Notes under the pieces: generated by a model
What the model saw: the letters and a program-made list of their open reading frames with translations, nothing else
Told to the model about the DNA's origin: nothing
Database searches by the model: none
Shown here: in pieces, positions 46,199 through 57,000 of the stretch
Layout of the letters: each line of letters begins with the position of its first letter
Position numbering within the stretch: the stretch's first letter is position 1
From: Oleispira antarctica RB-8
GTDB lineage: Bacteria > Pseudomonadota > Gammaproteobacteria > Pseudomonadales > Oceanobacteraceae
Direction: 5' to 3'
Length of the DNA: 64,000 bases
Assembly (NCBI GenBank): GCA_000967895.1
Contig: FO203512.1
Span: 3,061,350 to 3,125,349, forward strand
Program-made: the position numbers and the translations under genes

Positions 46199-47968
46199 CT
46201 AGAACTGCTCTGCAGTAAAGTTCATCAAGGTTTCTTTACCCGCTTCAATGTCTGCTTGCAATAACTCTGCTTGCGACTTTGCCGTTCTAAAGAAATGATC
46301 AGCCGCTTTCACCTTACCCTGATAGAAATCTTCAGAGTACTTACCCGACGTTAAATCAGCCGTTGCAACATTTGCCATCGTTGCCCACATAACACCCATC
46401 GTTGTTAGCGAGAATAACTTCAGCATAGGCGTTGCTGCTGCACCGACAATTTCAGCATCTTGCATGGCATTACCCGCTAACCACATCAAACTTTTCTGTA
46501 ATGTATTCAACAAGGTTTTGCACTGTTCTTTATGCTGCTCATTATCGACCTTAGCCAGCATTTCATGCATAACTTTAAAGTAGGTCTTTGGTAAACGACC
46601 GCCTTTAATCATTAATTTACGGCCGACCAAATCAAGCGATTGAATACCGTTAGTGCCTTCGTAAATACGGGCAATACGACCATCACGTAACAACTGCTCT
46701 ACTTCCCAATCTTGAGTAAAGCCAGCACCGCCCATGCTTTGCAATGCTTGGTCAGTCGAGAAATAACCTTCGTCGGTTAAATAGGCTTTAACGATCGGCG
46801 TCATGATTTGAACAAGATCATCTGCCTCTTCACGAACCGCTTGATCAGGATGCTTTTCAGATAAATCAAGATTCATCCCCGTCCAATAAGCCATGCAACG
46901 AGCACCTTCGAGGAACACTTTTTGCTGAGTAAGCATACGACGAACATCAGGATGAACGATGATAGGATCGGCTTTTTCTTCTGGATGCTTAGCACCCGTT
47001 AGAGAACGAGACTGCAAACGCTCTTTAGCGAAACCTAAGCTAATTTGATACGCCTTCTCTGCCAAACCTAAACCTTGAACACCTACCATGATCCGTGCAG
47101 AGTTCATCATAGTGAACATGCACTTAAGGCCTTCGTTTTCTTTACCAATTAGCCAACCCTTAGCATTTTCAAAATTCATCACACACGTTGCTGATGCTTT
47201 AATGCCCATCTTGTGTTCAAGACCACCACAGAAAGCAGGGTTGCGCGTGCCATCTTCTAGAAACTTAGGCACTAAAAATAACGAAATACCTTTACTGGTA
47301 TCCGGTGCGCCAGGCAACTTAGCCAATACGAGGTGAACAATATTCTCAACCAAGTCTTGCTCGCCGCCCGTGATCCAAATTTTAGTCCCGGTAATATTAT
47401 AACTGCCGTCATCTTGTGGTTCGGCTTTAGTACGCACTAAGCCTAAATCAGTACCACACTGAGGTTCAGTTAAACACATAGTACCTGTCCACTCGCCCGC
47501 AATCAGGTTCGGCAGATACTTATCTTTCAACTCATCACTTGCATGCATTGTTAACGCATCAATCGCGCCATGGCTTAAGCCAGGGTACATCCCCATCGAC
47601 AAGTTGCTTGAGCAGGCCATTTCATCAACCACAATCTTAACAAGGCTAGGTAAACCCTGACCGCCGTATTCTGGTGATGCCGACAACCCAGACCAACCAC
47701 CGTCTGCAAATGCTCTATACGCTTCTTTAAAGCCCTTAGGCGTTGTGACTAATTTGGTTTCAGGGTCGTAATGACACCCTTCAATATCACCCGACTGGTT
47801 GATAGGATCTAAAATATTTTCTGATAATTTAGCCGCCTCATCCAGAATTGCGCGAATCATCTCTTCATTGGCATCTTCAAAACCTGGACACAGGCTGAGA
47901 TCTTGCGCTTTTAATACATCAAATAAAACAAAGCTCATGTCGTTTAATGGTGCAATATACTGTGGCAT
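46199..47968 (-). CDS. Acyl-CoA dehydrogenase with C-terminal extension (second paralogue)
   Basis: 589 residues in the same long DmdC-like subgroup as 25277-27085. MCLTEPQCGTDLG, KIWITGGEQDL, GGAGFTQDWEVE and IYEGTNGIQSLDL are present, and the extra C-terminal region is kept. The GGAAGG ribosome-binding site lies 4 nt before ATG. It is a stand-alone gene facing the sigma factor gene. The two copies likely differ in chain length or regulation. Confidence 0.92.
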   Translation of the reverse strand: MPQYIAPLNDMSFVLFDVLKAQDLSLCPGFEDANEEMIRAILDEAAKLSENILDPINQSGDIEGCHYDPETKLVTTPKGFKEAYRAFADGGWSGLSASPEYGGQGLPSLVKIVVDEMACSSNLSMGMYPGLSHGAIDALTMHASDELKDKYLPNLIAGEWTGTMCLTEPQCGTDLGLVRTKAEPQDDGSYNITGTKIWITGGEQDLVENIVHLVLAKLPGAPDTSKGISLFLVPKFLEDGTRNPAFCGGLEHKMGIKASATCVMNFENAKGWLIGKENEGLKCMFTMMNSARIMVGVQGLGLAEKAYQISLGFAKERLQSRSLTGAKHPEEKADPIIVHPDVRRMLTQQKVFLEGARCMAYWTGMNLDLSEKHPDQAVREEADDLVQIMTPIVKAYLTDEGYFSTDQALQSMGGAGFTQDWEVEQLLRDGRIARIYEGTNGIQSLDLVGRKLMIKGGRLPKTYFKVMHEMLAKVDNEQHKEQCKTLLNTLQKSLMWLAGNAMQDAEIVGAAATPMLKLFSLTTMGVMWATMANVATADLTSGKYSEDFYQGKVKAADHFFRTAKSQAELLQADIEAGKETLMNFTAEQF

Positions 47969-48202
47969 AGTGCCTTCCTCATTTTGAAAAGTAAAAATCA
48001 GTCGATAAATGTTACTGAGTTAAGTTAGTTACGTAACAATTTCCAAATAGGTTCACTGGGTCGGTAAAATAATGTATTTATTTTTCACACCACTGATGCA
48101 AGCATCAATGAAATCCAAAGTAAGCATAGCTACGTATAAGCTTTACACACAGGTTGTGAGATGATTTTTATAACCACATACAGACATAAAAGGCCTACTA
48201 AA

Positions 48203-48379
48203 ATGCTGTCATTTTTTAAGCGCGACCCTGCAAAGAAACTCAGAAAAGCCTATATGGCAAAACTTGAGCAAGCTATGCAAGCTCAACGCAGTGGAGATAT
48301 CAAAAGCTATTCGTTCATAACCAGCGAAGCCGATGTGATGCATAAAGAAATCATGAAGCTAGAAGCTAACGATAAGTAG
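48203..48379 (+). CDS. Small DUF6435-like protein
   Basis: About 58 residues, very polar and basic at the N-terminus (FFKRDPAKKLRKAY), ending in a helix-rich tail. The frame begins at 48161, but ATG at 48203 starts the conserved part and is used. It lies 7 bp before the DCC-family gene and is probably cotranscribed with it. Function unknown. Confidence 0.75.
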   Translation: MLSFFKRDPAKKLRKAYMAKLEQAMQAQRSGDIKSYSFITSEADVMHKEIMKLEANDK

Positions 48380-48386
48380 TAGCTTT

Positions 48387-48788
48387 ATGATGATTATTTT
48401 TTACGACGCTAATTGTCCACTGTGCAACGCAGAAATGCAGCAGTTAAAAAAAGCGGATTTTGAGCAGAAGATCACCCTAGAAGATCTTAATGCCACCGAC
48501 TTCAATGTACGCTTCCCGTCAATCAATAAGACTAGAGCGATGGAAATACTGCATGCTCAAACAGAAGCCGGTGACATGATTTATGGCTTAGATGTCACTT
48601 ATACCGCTTGGAAAACAGTGGGAAAACATCGATGGTTGAAAATATTACGACTGCCTGTTATTCGTATCTTTGCAGACCTTGGGTATAATTTTTTTGCAAA
48701 ATATCGACAGCCCATAAGCCGCTTGTTAATGCCTAATACAACTTGCGAAGGCAATCGCGGCAGTCCGCGTAATAGAAATAAAAAATAA
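48387..48788 (+). CDS. DCC-family thiol-disulfide oxidoreductase-like protein (DUF393)
   Basis: 133 residues. The YDANCPLCNAE motif near the N-terminus is the DCC signature with two cysteines (C-x2-C). A hydrophobic segment at about 85-110 is typical. Such proteins are thought to act in thiol-disulfide exchange, but substrates are unknown. Preceded after 7 bp by the small DUF6435-like gene. C-terminal tail is basic (NRGSPRNRNKK). Confidence 0.85.
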   Translation: MMIIFYDANCPLCNAEMQQLKKADFEQKITLEDLNATDFNVRFPSINKTRAMEILHAQTEAGDMIYGLDVTYTAWKTVGKHRWLKILRLPVIRIFADLGYNFFAKYRQPISRLLMPNTTCEGNRGSPRNRNKK

Positions 48789-48814
48789 CGAATAGCTCTT
48801 TGTACTGATAGCCA

Positions 48815-49101
48815 TTAATAAAGCGAAGGGTCAACACTTGGTAAACTTTCGAAATCAGGTTTAGCGAAGTAATACCCCTGCATCAGCTCAATCCCGGCAT
48901 CTTTCAGCCAAATATATTCATCATAAGTTTCTATACCTTCCGCCAGCGCCGTAATATTTAAATCATCAAACAGTTTTTCAAAATAGACTGGCGAACTTTG
49001 TCAGAACCGACATTGCGCACCAACTCCCTATCTAATTTAACAATACGCTTTACATGCGCACTGTCTTCAATTTTTTCGACTTCAGTGAATTCGAACCTAA
49101 T
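48815..49101 (-). pseudogene. Remnant of an EAL-domain cyclic-di-GMP phosphodiesterase gene
   Basis: On the minus strand, frame A (48815-49000) encodes FDDLNITALAEGIET and KDAGIELMQGYYFAKP, the end of an EAL domain. Frame B (about 48985-49101) encodes RIVKLDRELVRNV, the preceding strand of the same domain. The two are in different frames joined near 48977-49000, so at least one frameshift is present, and the N-terminal half (including the EAL motif itself) is gone. It ends the 387-bp stretch between the DCC gene and the membrane protein gene, which otherwise holds nothing. Confidence 0.85.
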
Positions 49102-49175
49102 TCACCTGCCTAATGACAGAATCCCTATTTTCGGAGTATGTAATGCCGTGCAATTCAGCACGACTCACTCATGAA

Positions 49176-49628
49176 TTAAGCTTTATCTCGTGTTAGAAAT
49201 AGAAAGATTGATAAAGACGTTAAAAGTAAGGCCGTACTGCATATAATAGCCACTGGGTAATACAAATTACCTGCTAAATCTAATTGGCTGTATTTAATAA
49301 CCATAATCAATCCCTCTAGAGAGAGTGCAACACAAACAGTTCCGATGAATCGAGGAATTGTTCTTCTAAGGCTTACAACCGCATCCGTTTCTTCTTCATG
49401 GCCTGAGTACTCTTTATCAATAACGAGAGCCAGCTCAAAAACGGCTAAAGCAATGATGCCCGTATTAATACTACTCAAAAACATTTGCATAATATTGTCA
49501 CCCGTTGCAATACCCTCTACAACGTTAACAGCCAAAGAAAGAATAATCGCAGCCGCCAGCCCAAAGAATATCACCGTAAATAATTTTGCAAAGACAGTTC
49601 GAACTATAACGCTACTTTTAGTATTCAT
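49176..49628 (-). CDS. Predicted inner-membrane protein, four membrane segments
   Basis: 150 residues with hydrophobic spans at about 12-32, 47-68, 92-112 and 122-143, and a charged loop (YSGHEEETD) between the second and third. ATG has AAGGG upstream. I do not recognise the family. It stands between the EAL remnant and a 250-bp gap in which no clear gene is seen. Possible general stress or channel-like protein, but nothing shows this. Confidence 0.65.
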   Translation of the reverse strand: MNTKSSVIVRTVFAKLFTVIFFGLAAAIILSLAVNVVEGIATGDNIMQMFLSSINTGIIALAVFELALVIDKEYSGHEEETDAVVSLRRTIPRFIGTVCVALSLEGLIMVIKYSQLDLAGNLYYPVAIICSTALLLTSLSIFLFLTRDKA

Positions 49629-49878
49629 CGCACCCTTCTATTTTATAAAATTTATGTACCTTAGGCATTACACCTTAATGGTCTCTTTAGTCTATAAAAC
49701 TATAAGAACAAGCGTTATAGAAGCACTCACTTTAAAATATTTCTATTCCTGTGTACATAAAACGATAGAAGTTATGAGTAGTGGAACACTAAATTTTAGC
49801 CTGATTCGAGAATCTAAATACACCGATAATAGATAACGATTTGATATAAATCTAAACTTCCTGCCACAATATAATTGA

Positions 49879-50130
49879 CTAGCGCTGTTTATATTGCGTT
49901 GGGCAGTAGCCTCTACTCACACCAGGCAACCGCAGCATTAAATGCTTCGTCTTTTGACCGCTGGCTCTCTTGCGCCACAGTTTAAAGCTACTGGTTTTTA
50001 AGCTTTTACGCATAAACTTTATAACAGCATGCTCATTTAGCCCAAACTGATGCTCAATAGCTTCGAAAGGGGTTCTATCTTCCCAAGCCATCTCTATTAT
50101 TCTAGAGTGGTCCTCTGTACTGTACGCCAT
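49879..50130 (-). CDS. TIGR03643/DUF2805 family protein
   Basis: 83 residues. SRIIEMAWEDRTPFEAIEHQFGL followed by VIKFMRKSLK, then FKLWRKRASG, is the pattern of the small basic TIGR03643 family. It looks like a helix-turn-helix protein that may bind nucleic acid. Function unknown. Confidence 0.82.
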   Translation of the reverse strand: MAYSTEDHSRIIEMAWEDRTPFEAIEHQFGLNEHAVIKFMRKSLKTSSFKLWRKRASGQKTKHLMLRLPGVSRGYCPTQYKQR

Positions 50131-50249
50131 ATCGGCTCCTCAAATTTATCTAAGCAAACAGTTAGTACGCGAATAAACCAACTTTGGTTCAATAAATTCA
50201 AGGGGACTTACAGTCCTGAAGCAGTCTGAGCCCAATGTATTGTTGTTAG

Positions 50250-51956
50250 CTAGGGCTTAGGATCCATTAACTCGGTAGAAGAGTCCGCAGCTTCCGGTGC
50301 TGTGGGGTGAGCGTCTTCCTCTACTTGTCTCGCCGATTCTTTTTCTGACTCTCGCAGTAACAACGATTCAATCCGCTCATGCAAAAGCTGGTCTTTTTCC
50401 TCGGTTCGCTGCCATTCCAACGACAAATCTCGATACAACGAATAAGCCATTAATACCATCAGCAACATAAAGGGAAACGCCGTCACAATCGAAACCGTGC
50501 GCAAACCTAGCAAACCACCGCTCAGCAGCAATACACTCGCCATCAGTAATTGCAGCACTCCCCACAAAATTCGTACAAACCGAGTAGGATTCAGCACCCC
50601 TTTAGAGGTAAACATACCCAATACAAAAGTCGCCGAATCCGCCGATGTCACCACAAACATAGACACTAATAGCACCGCGACAATCGCCGCATAATAACCG
50701 CCGGGTAATTGATCGAGCATGACATAAAGCCCCGCGGGTACTTCCTGCGCCACCGCCGTAGCGATGCCTGCATTCTCAAACATGTCAAAATAAATAGCAG
50801 AACCACCAAAAGTGGAAAACCAGAGCATACTCAATAACACCGGCACAATCATAACGCCCAATACAAACTCTCGAATCGAACGGCCGCGAGAAATACGCGC
50901 AATAAAACTGCCGACAAAAGGCGCCCAGCTAAGGCCCCATGCCCAATAAAAAATAGTCCACTCCTGCACCCAATGCTCATTAGTGTACGGCGTTGTCACC
51001 AAGCTCATCTGTATAATGTTACCCAAATATTCACCCATCGTTTGGGTCAATTCACTGAAGATAAAAGCGGTAGGTCCAAGAATTAACACAAACAGCAATA
51101 ACCCAGCGGCCAATACCATATTGGCATTACTCAAATACCGTATGCCACGATTCAACGGCGTCATCGCTGATAAAATGAACAGCGAACCCAGCCCAGCAAT
51201 AATTAATAATTGGGGAGATATTCCGTAAGCCACACCAGAAAGCCGAGAGAGACCGCTATTAATTTGTAACGCCCCTAATCCAAGTGTCGTTGCCACACCA
51301 AAAATAGTCGAAAGCACCGCTAAAATATCAATCGCCTTGCCCCAACCACGATCGACACGATCACCCAACAAAGGACGAAAAGTTTCACTAATTAAACCGT
51401 GGCTATTATGACGAAATCTAACATAAGCAATGGCAAGACCCACTACCGTGAAATTAGCCCACTGATGAAGACCCCAATGGAAAAATGAATAGCGCATGCC
51501 TGCCTGCGCGGCCTCGACCGAACCAGGTGTTCCGATACCTAAAGGTGGTGAACTCAGGTGCATTATCGGCTCCGCAACGCCCCAAAATACCAACCCAACG
51601 CCCATACCACCAGAAAAGATCATCGCCAGCCAACTACTAAAACTGAACTCTGGTGGTTCTCCCTCAGGGCCAAGGCGAATACTGCCAAAACGAGAAAACG
51701 CTAGACTCAAAGTAAAAAGTACAAAACCACTACTGGTCAATAGATACAGCCAACCAAAATTATTTGTCGTCGCATCTAATGCTTCTTGCGCCAACCTTTG
51801 TGTCTCATCAGGAGACAAAGCAGCTACTGTTAAAAAAACAACTATCAAAAATATGGATAAATAAAAAACAATCCCCACATCCCCAAGTAGCTCATTTATC
51901 CAGCGTTTAAAATTGCCTAAACTACGACCTATGCCCTTTCTCGCACCACTAACCAT
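50250..51956 (-). CDS. BCCT-family transporter (second type)
   Basis: About 568 residues with twelve membrane segments. SGGMGVGLVFWGVAEP and FYWAWGLSWAPFVG show the BCCT family. It has a long hydrophilic C-terminal tail of about 60 residues rich in Glu, Arg and Ser, which may sense osmolarity as in BetP (inference). The frame opens at 51971; ATG at 51956 has AGGGAG 4-5 nt upstream and is preferred. Distinct from the BCCT at 27438-29012. Confidence 0.9.
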   Translation of the reverse strand: MVSGARKGIGRSLGNFKRWINELLGDVGIVFYLSIFLIVVFLTVAALSPDETQRLAQEALDATTNNFGWLYLLTSSGFVLFTLSLAFSRFGSIRLGPEGEPPEFSFSSWLAMIFSGGMGVGLVFWGVAEPIMHLSSPPLGIGTPGSVEAAQAGMRYSFFHWGLHQWANFTVVGLAIAYVRFRHNSHGLISETFRPLLGDRVDRGWGKAIDILAVLSTIFGVATTLGLGALQINSGLSRLSGVAYGISPQLLIIAGLGSLFILSAMTPLNRGIRYLSNANMVLAAGLLLFVLILGPTAFIFSELTQTMGEYLGNIIQMSLVTTPYTNEHWVQEWTIFYWAWGLSWAPFVGSFIARISRGRSIREFVLGVMIVPVLLSMLWFSTFGGSAIYFDMFENAGIATAVAQEVPAGLYVMLDQLPGGYYAAIVAVLLVSMFVVTSADSATFVLGMFTSKGVLNPTRFVRILWGVLQLLMASVLLLSGGLLGLRTVSIVTAFPFMLLMVLMAYSLYRDLSLEWQRTEEKDQLLHERIESLLLRESEKESARQVEEDAHPTAPEAADSSTELMDPKP

Positions 51957-51992
51957 ACCACTCCCTATCATTCTAAAAATTAACGCACTACT

Positions 51993-53060
51993 CTAAAGCC
52001 ATTTTTTCCTTTTAAAAAATGCCAGTAGTACAAGTGGAATTATAATGAACACAGCCCATGTTAATGGGTAGGCCCACTTCCACTTTAACTCTGGCATATA
52101 TTCAAAATTCATTCCGTAGATCCCAGCGATAAAGGTCAGCGGAATAAAAATTGAGGTAAATACCGTTAATACCTTCATTATTTGGTTCATTTTATTGCTA
52201 ACGCTAGAAACATAAATATCCAGCAAGCCGGTTAATATATCTCGATACGACTCGATTGATTCGACCACTCGAATCGAATGATCCGAAACGTCTTTTAGAA
52301 ATATATGAGTATTTTCATGAATCAAATCACTTTCACTGCGAATCATTTCTGCCAGTAATTCTCTTACCGGAGAAACATAGCGCCGAATACTAATCATCTC
52401 TCTTTTAAGCCGCTGAATTTTATACAGCATGTCTTGAGTTGGCTCACCTTCAAACAAACTGTCTTCGAGCGAAGTAATGGATTCATCTAATAAATCTAAT
52501 AAAATAAAATTCTGATCAATAATAAAATCTAAAATAGCATAGGCAAGATAATCAGACCCTAGACTTACAAACTTGCCACTACTGGTTTTAATCCGCTGTC
52601 GAATAGGATGAAAAACCTCATCCTTTTTTTCTTTAAACATGATTAAAAAATTCTTCAGTACCAACAAGCTTATCTGTTCATTATTGACTGTGAAGTTTTC
52701 ACCACCGGGTAGCAAACACTTGAGTACAATATATAAGTGATCATCATACTCCTCAAACTTAGGACGCTGATTGGTATTTAATATGTCTTCGAGCACAAGC
52801 TGATGTATTCCAAATATCGCCCCAATACGCTCGACAATTTCGACATTTGTTAACCCTTCAATGATTACCCAAGTGACGGTATCACTGTCTTTATATTGTA
52901 TAATTTCATCGATTGATTGAAGTTTTTTTTCTTCAAACTTTCCTTTGCTGTAATCAACAATCGATATACTGCCAACAGGCTCTAAAACCTCACCAACATG
53001 AATAAGTGAACCCGGTGGCAAACCCGACTTTCCTGAGGACGTACATAACGATTCAGACAT
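51993..53060 (-). CDS. corA: CorA-family magnesium/divalent metal transporter
   Basis: 355 residues: a large N-terminal soluble funnel domain, then two C-terminal membrane segments. The family signature YGMNFEYMPEL closes the first. It is the usual length and the final KRKKWL is typical. It forms a pentameric channel for Mg2+ or Co2+. It lies 36 bp upstream of the BCCT gene on the same strand, so they may be cotranscribed. Confidence 0.93.
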   Translation of the reverse strand: MSESLCTSSGKSGLPPGSLIHVGEVLEPVGSISIVDYSKGKFEEKKLQSIDEIIQYKDSDTVTWVIIEGLTNVEIVERIGAIFGIHQLVLEDILNTNQRPKFEEYDDHLYIVLKCLLPGGENFTVNNEQISLLVLKNFLIMFKEKKDEVFHPIRQRIKTSSGKFVSLGSDYLAYAILDFIIDQNFILLDLLDESITSLEDSLFEGEPTQDMLYKIQRLKREMISIRRYVSPVRELLAEMIRSESDLIHENTHIFLKDVSDHSIRVVESIESYRDILTGLLDIYVSSVSNKMNQIMKVLTVFTSIFIPLTFIAGIYGMNFEYMPELKWKWAYPLTWAVFIIIPLVLLAFFKRKKWL

Positions 53061-53137
53061 CTATTTATACTCATATTATTGCTGCCATTCTAGCAGCTTT
53101 AATTTTCTAGCAATTGCTTAAGGGCATCTATTCGACA

Positions 53138-53860
53138 CTAAGCCTTCACGCACACATAAACCGAATTTGTCGAAACCGTATTTTGAAACGGATTAAAAAA
53201 TGAAACCACATGAGACTCGACACGTTCAAATACCGTTTTCAATAACGCTTCAAAATCAGCTTCCGGAAGATTTTGCGACCACATGGCAAATACGCCCTGC
53301 GGTTTAATTTGATCGGCCATCAAGGATAAGTTTTCCGTGGTATAAAAACTCGCATTGGCAATAGTGAGAAATTCAGTAGGAGAATGATCAATATCCAACA
53401 AAATCGCATCAAACTTTTTACCCGCACAATCAGGATCAAAACCCGTACTAGAGTCAGTCGCCAAATCAAAAAAGCTACCCAGAACATAATGATTACGAGC
53501 ATCCGCATTCAATATTTTTCCCAGTGGTACTTTCTCGTCTTTATGCCAACCGATAACCGTATCTAACGCATCCACCACAAACATCTCGGCAATACGCTCA
53601 TCCTTTAACGCGGTAACAGCCGTATAACCCAAGCCCAAACCACCCACGACAACACTTAAATTATCGCCCTGCACCGCGGCCAAACCCAATGTCGATAATG
53701 CCTCTTCAGCATCAACAAACATACTCGACATTAAAAACTCATCGCCGAGCTTAACCTCATAAATATCTCTATCGCCAAACGCAGGCATACGGCGACGGCG
53801 CAGTGAGATCTGACCGATAGAGGAAACTTGGCTATCTATTTCTTCGAACAAGAGTGACAT
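53138..53860 (-). CDS. Spermidine-synthase-like methyltransferase-fold protein
   Basis: 240 residues. The N-terminal beta part is followed by VVVGGLGLGYTA and a DAILLDIDHSP motif, similar to the aminopropyltransferase/SpeE fold but without the canonical substrate set. Many such genes in gammaproteobacteria are annotated as 'spermidine synthase'. TAGGAA about 9 nt before ATG. Catalytic role is uncertain. Confidence 0.75.
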   Translation of the reverse strand: MSLLFEEIDSQVSSIGQISLRRRRMPAFGDRDIYEVKLGDEFLMSSMFVDAEEALSTLGLAAVQGDNLSVVVGGLGLGYTAVTALKDERIAEMFVVDALDTVIGWHKDEKVPLGKILNADARNHYVLGSFFDLATDSSTGFDPDCAGKKFDAILLDIDHSPTEFLTIANASFYTTENLSLMADQIKPQGVFAMWSQNLPEADFEALLKTVFERVESHVVSFFNPFQNTVSTNSVYVCVKA

Positions 53861-54090
53861 GTTTGATTTTCCTAAGCTAACTCTGTAGCAATAATATTAC
53901 TGACTAATGTGATGCTGACTAAACACCCTGACTCAATAGCACAAGTTAAACTGGCACTATAAACGGACATTGCCTGCCACTTCTATAATTTCAATCTACA
54001 CTACCTATAGCTAATAGAAAAATTTGAGCGTTAAAAGCTCAAAATAAGTTATTTTCTGTAATTTTTTATGTAAATCAACGATGTGGCATT

Positions 54091-57000
54091 ATGTTTGATT
54101 GGATTATCACCCCTTTTACAATCTACTCCAACAGTATCTTAATTTACGGTACTTATAACTATTGGATGGTTGGCCTTTCTATCTTTATTGCGATACTTGC
54201 TTCATTTATGGGGTTACAAGTCGCATTCCAAACAAAAGACTCGGCATCGCCAAAGCGTAAACAGACTATGCTGTTAGTTGGCAGTATCGCCTTAGGGGGT
54301 GGTATTTGGACCATGCACTTTATCGGGATGTTAGCCTTTGACTTGTGTACAACCGTCGATTACGGCTGGGGGCTTACGTTACTGTCTTTAATACCTGGCA
54401 TCGCTGCTTCTTGGGTTGCCCTGAACCACATTAACAGTCACGAAAGAGGAAGAATTTCGCTGCTAATGGGCGGTATTTTAATGGGGTCAGGAATTGGCAC
54501 AATGCACTATACCGGTATGGCCGCGATGGAAATGGCCCCTCTGTTGCGTTATGACCTGCGCATGTTCGCCTTATCAATCGTTGTCGCCGTATCACTAGCC
54601 ATATTAGCGCTCTGGATCCGCTTTGGTTTAATCAGCTTATGGAAAACAGGCTACTCAGAATGGCAGGCCAACTTAGCCGCAAGTACCGTTATGGGCTGCG
54701 CCATTTCAGGAATGCACTATACCGGCATGGCCGCAGCACGTTTCGTTAAACCCCCAGGCTTTGAATTAAGCCAACAAACCGCCGAAACCTCGCAGCAACT
54801 CGCTTTAGGGGTTTCAGCTGCGACCATTGTGATTATTTTTTTAGTACTCGGCATCAATCTTATTTATCGGTATAAAGATATCTCGCTGCGCGCGCTAGAG
54901 AGCGAGCGCCAGCTGAAAGCGACCTTAGATACCGCCGTCGATGGCATTATTACCATCGATCGCCACGGCACCGTGATTAACGTTAACCAAGCAACAGAAC
55001 GCCTACTGGGATGGTCAGAAACCGAACTCATTGGTAGTAACGTTAATATACTAGTGCCTCGGCCACTCCGCGCAAAATATGAAGACTTTCTCGCGAATTA
55101 TATACTGACCGGAAAAGCACGCATGACCGGCAACGGCCAAGAGGTTCAAGCACTGCACAAAAATGGCGATGAAGTCGACATTCGCCTGGGTGTTGGTCAT
55201 GTAAAAATAGCCAAAAATGACTTTTTTGTAGCCTTTATTGCCGATATTAGACAACGCTTAAAAATGGAATCGGCGCTGCACGAAAACGAAGAAAAACTAC
55301 GCTCACTTATTAGCAACATTCCAGGCATTGCCTTTCGTTGCATGAATGACAAAGACTGGAGCATGATCTTCATCAGCGACGCCGTCGAAACCATTTCTGG
55401 CTATCCCGCGGCCGATTTTACATTGCCCAATCCTAAACGCAGTTTTGCGGAACTTTATCATCCCGACGATCGTGAAAAAATTTACAACACCCTATTAGAT
55501 AAAGGTTCATACAGTCTTGAATATCGCATCATTCGTCGCGATGGAGAAATTCGCTGGCTCATGGAATATGGAACATATATTCAAGAAGAAAAAACAGAAG
55601 AAGTTTGGCTCGATGGTTTTATTATGGATATCACCGAGCGCTATAAAATGGTGCAGCAACTGCGCTTAGCAAAAGATAAAGCGGAACAAGCCGCATCTTC
55701 CAGAGCAACTTTTTTAGCAAATATGAGTCACGAAATTCGCACCCCAATGAATGCCATTATCGGCTTTAGCGACATTCTACTCGACAGCGAATTAGAGAGT
55801 GAACAACTGCGCCACCTTAAAACCATTAACCATTCAGCCAAATCGTTGCTGCACTTATTAAACGACGTATTAGACAGCGCGAAGCTGGATAAAGGAAAAC
55901 TAGAGTTAGAAGTAAGAGACTTCTCTTTATTACAAGAAGTGGATGCTGTTATTTCTACATTGTGGCTGCAAGCAAAAAGCAAAGGGCTGGCACTAAGTAC
56001 AGAAGTATCCCCTAAATTAGAAGAGAGGTATTCTGGCTCTCCAGAACGTATTCGCCAAGTATTAACCAACCTTGTCAGCAACTCTATTAAGTTCACTCAA
56101 CACGGCAGTGTGAAAGTAAGTGTAAAACCCACCAATACGGGCTGTATCGAGTTTCTGATAGAAGATACCGGTATTGGCATGAGCACCGAACAACTGAAAA
56201 GTGTGTTTGACCCTTTCACTCAAGCTGATGCATCCATGAGTCGACGTTTTGGCGGCACAGGATTGGGCACTACAATCAGCAAGCAACTAGTAGAACTCAT
56301 GGGCGGAAAAATCAGCGCTAAAAGTGAGTTGGCTAAAGGCTCACAATTTCAGTTTTTCATCCCTTTAGGCCCTGCCAATAACGATACAGTAGAACAACTC
56401 AAAACCGTTCAACTGCCCCCTATGACAATATTAATCGTGGATGATATTCAGCAGAATATTGATTTACTCACGGTGCTTTTATCCCGCGATGGGCATACTT
56501 TACTGACCGCTCGCGACGGGCAGCAAGCACTGATCCGCATGGCCACAGAGTCAAACATTGACTTAGTCCTTATGGATGTACAAATGCCAGTAATGGACGG
56601 TTTAACCGCCGCCAGCGAAAGGCGCAAAGTAGAACAAAACAAGGGTTTAGGCCATACCCCTATCATTGCCCTCACCGCCAGCGTCTTAGAAGACGATAGA
56701 ATGGCAGCTCAAGCTGCAGGTATGGACGGTTTTGCGAATAAGCCGATTGATTTTCAATTTTTGTGTCACGAAATCGCGCGGGTTCTTAATATATGCTTAT
56801 TAAATATCGCAGAAAGAAATCCTGAGACTGAAGTCAAAGATATCACCCTCATCGATGAGAAAAAAGGTATCGCACTGTGGGGAAGCGGTGATGAATATTA
56901 TCGTCAACTGAGCTACTTTGTGAAGCAGCGACAAGCTGATTTTATTGCATTAAAAAATAATTTTGATAATAACGAATGGCAACAATTTAAAAATACTGTT

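Noticed and set aside
49345-49836. Long plus-strand open frame opposite the four-segment membrane gene
   Set aside because: It is antisense to a gene with a good ribosome-binding site and has no domain or start signal; judged a shadow.
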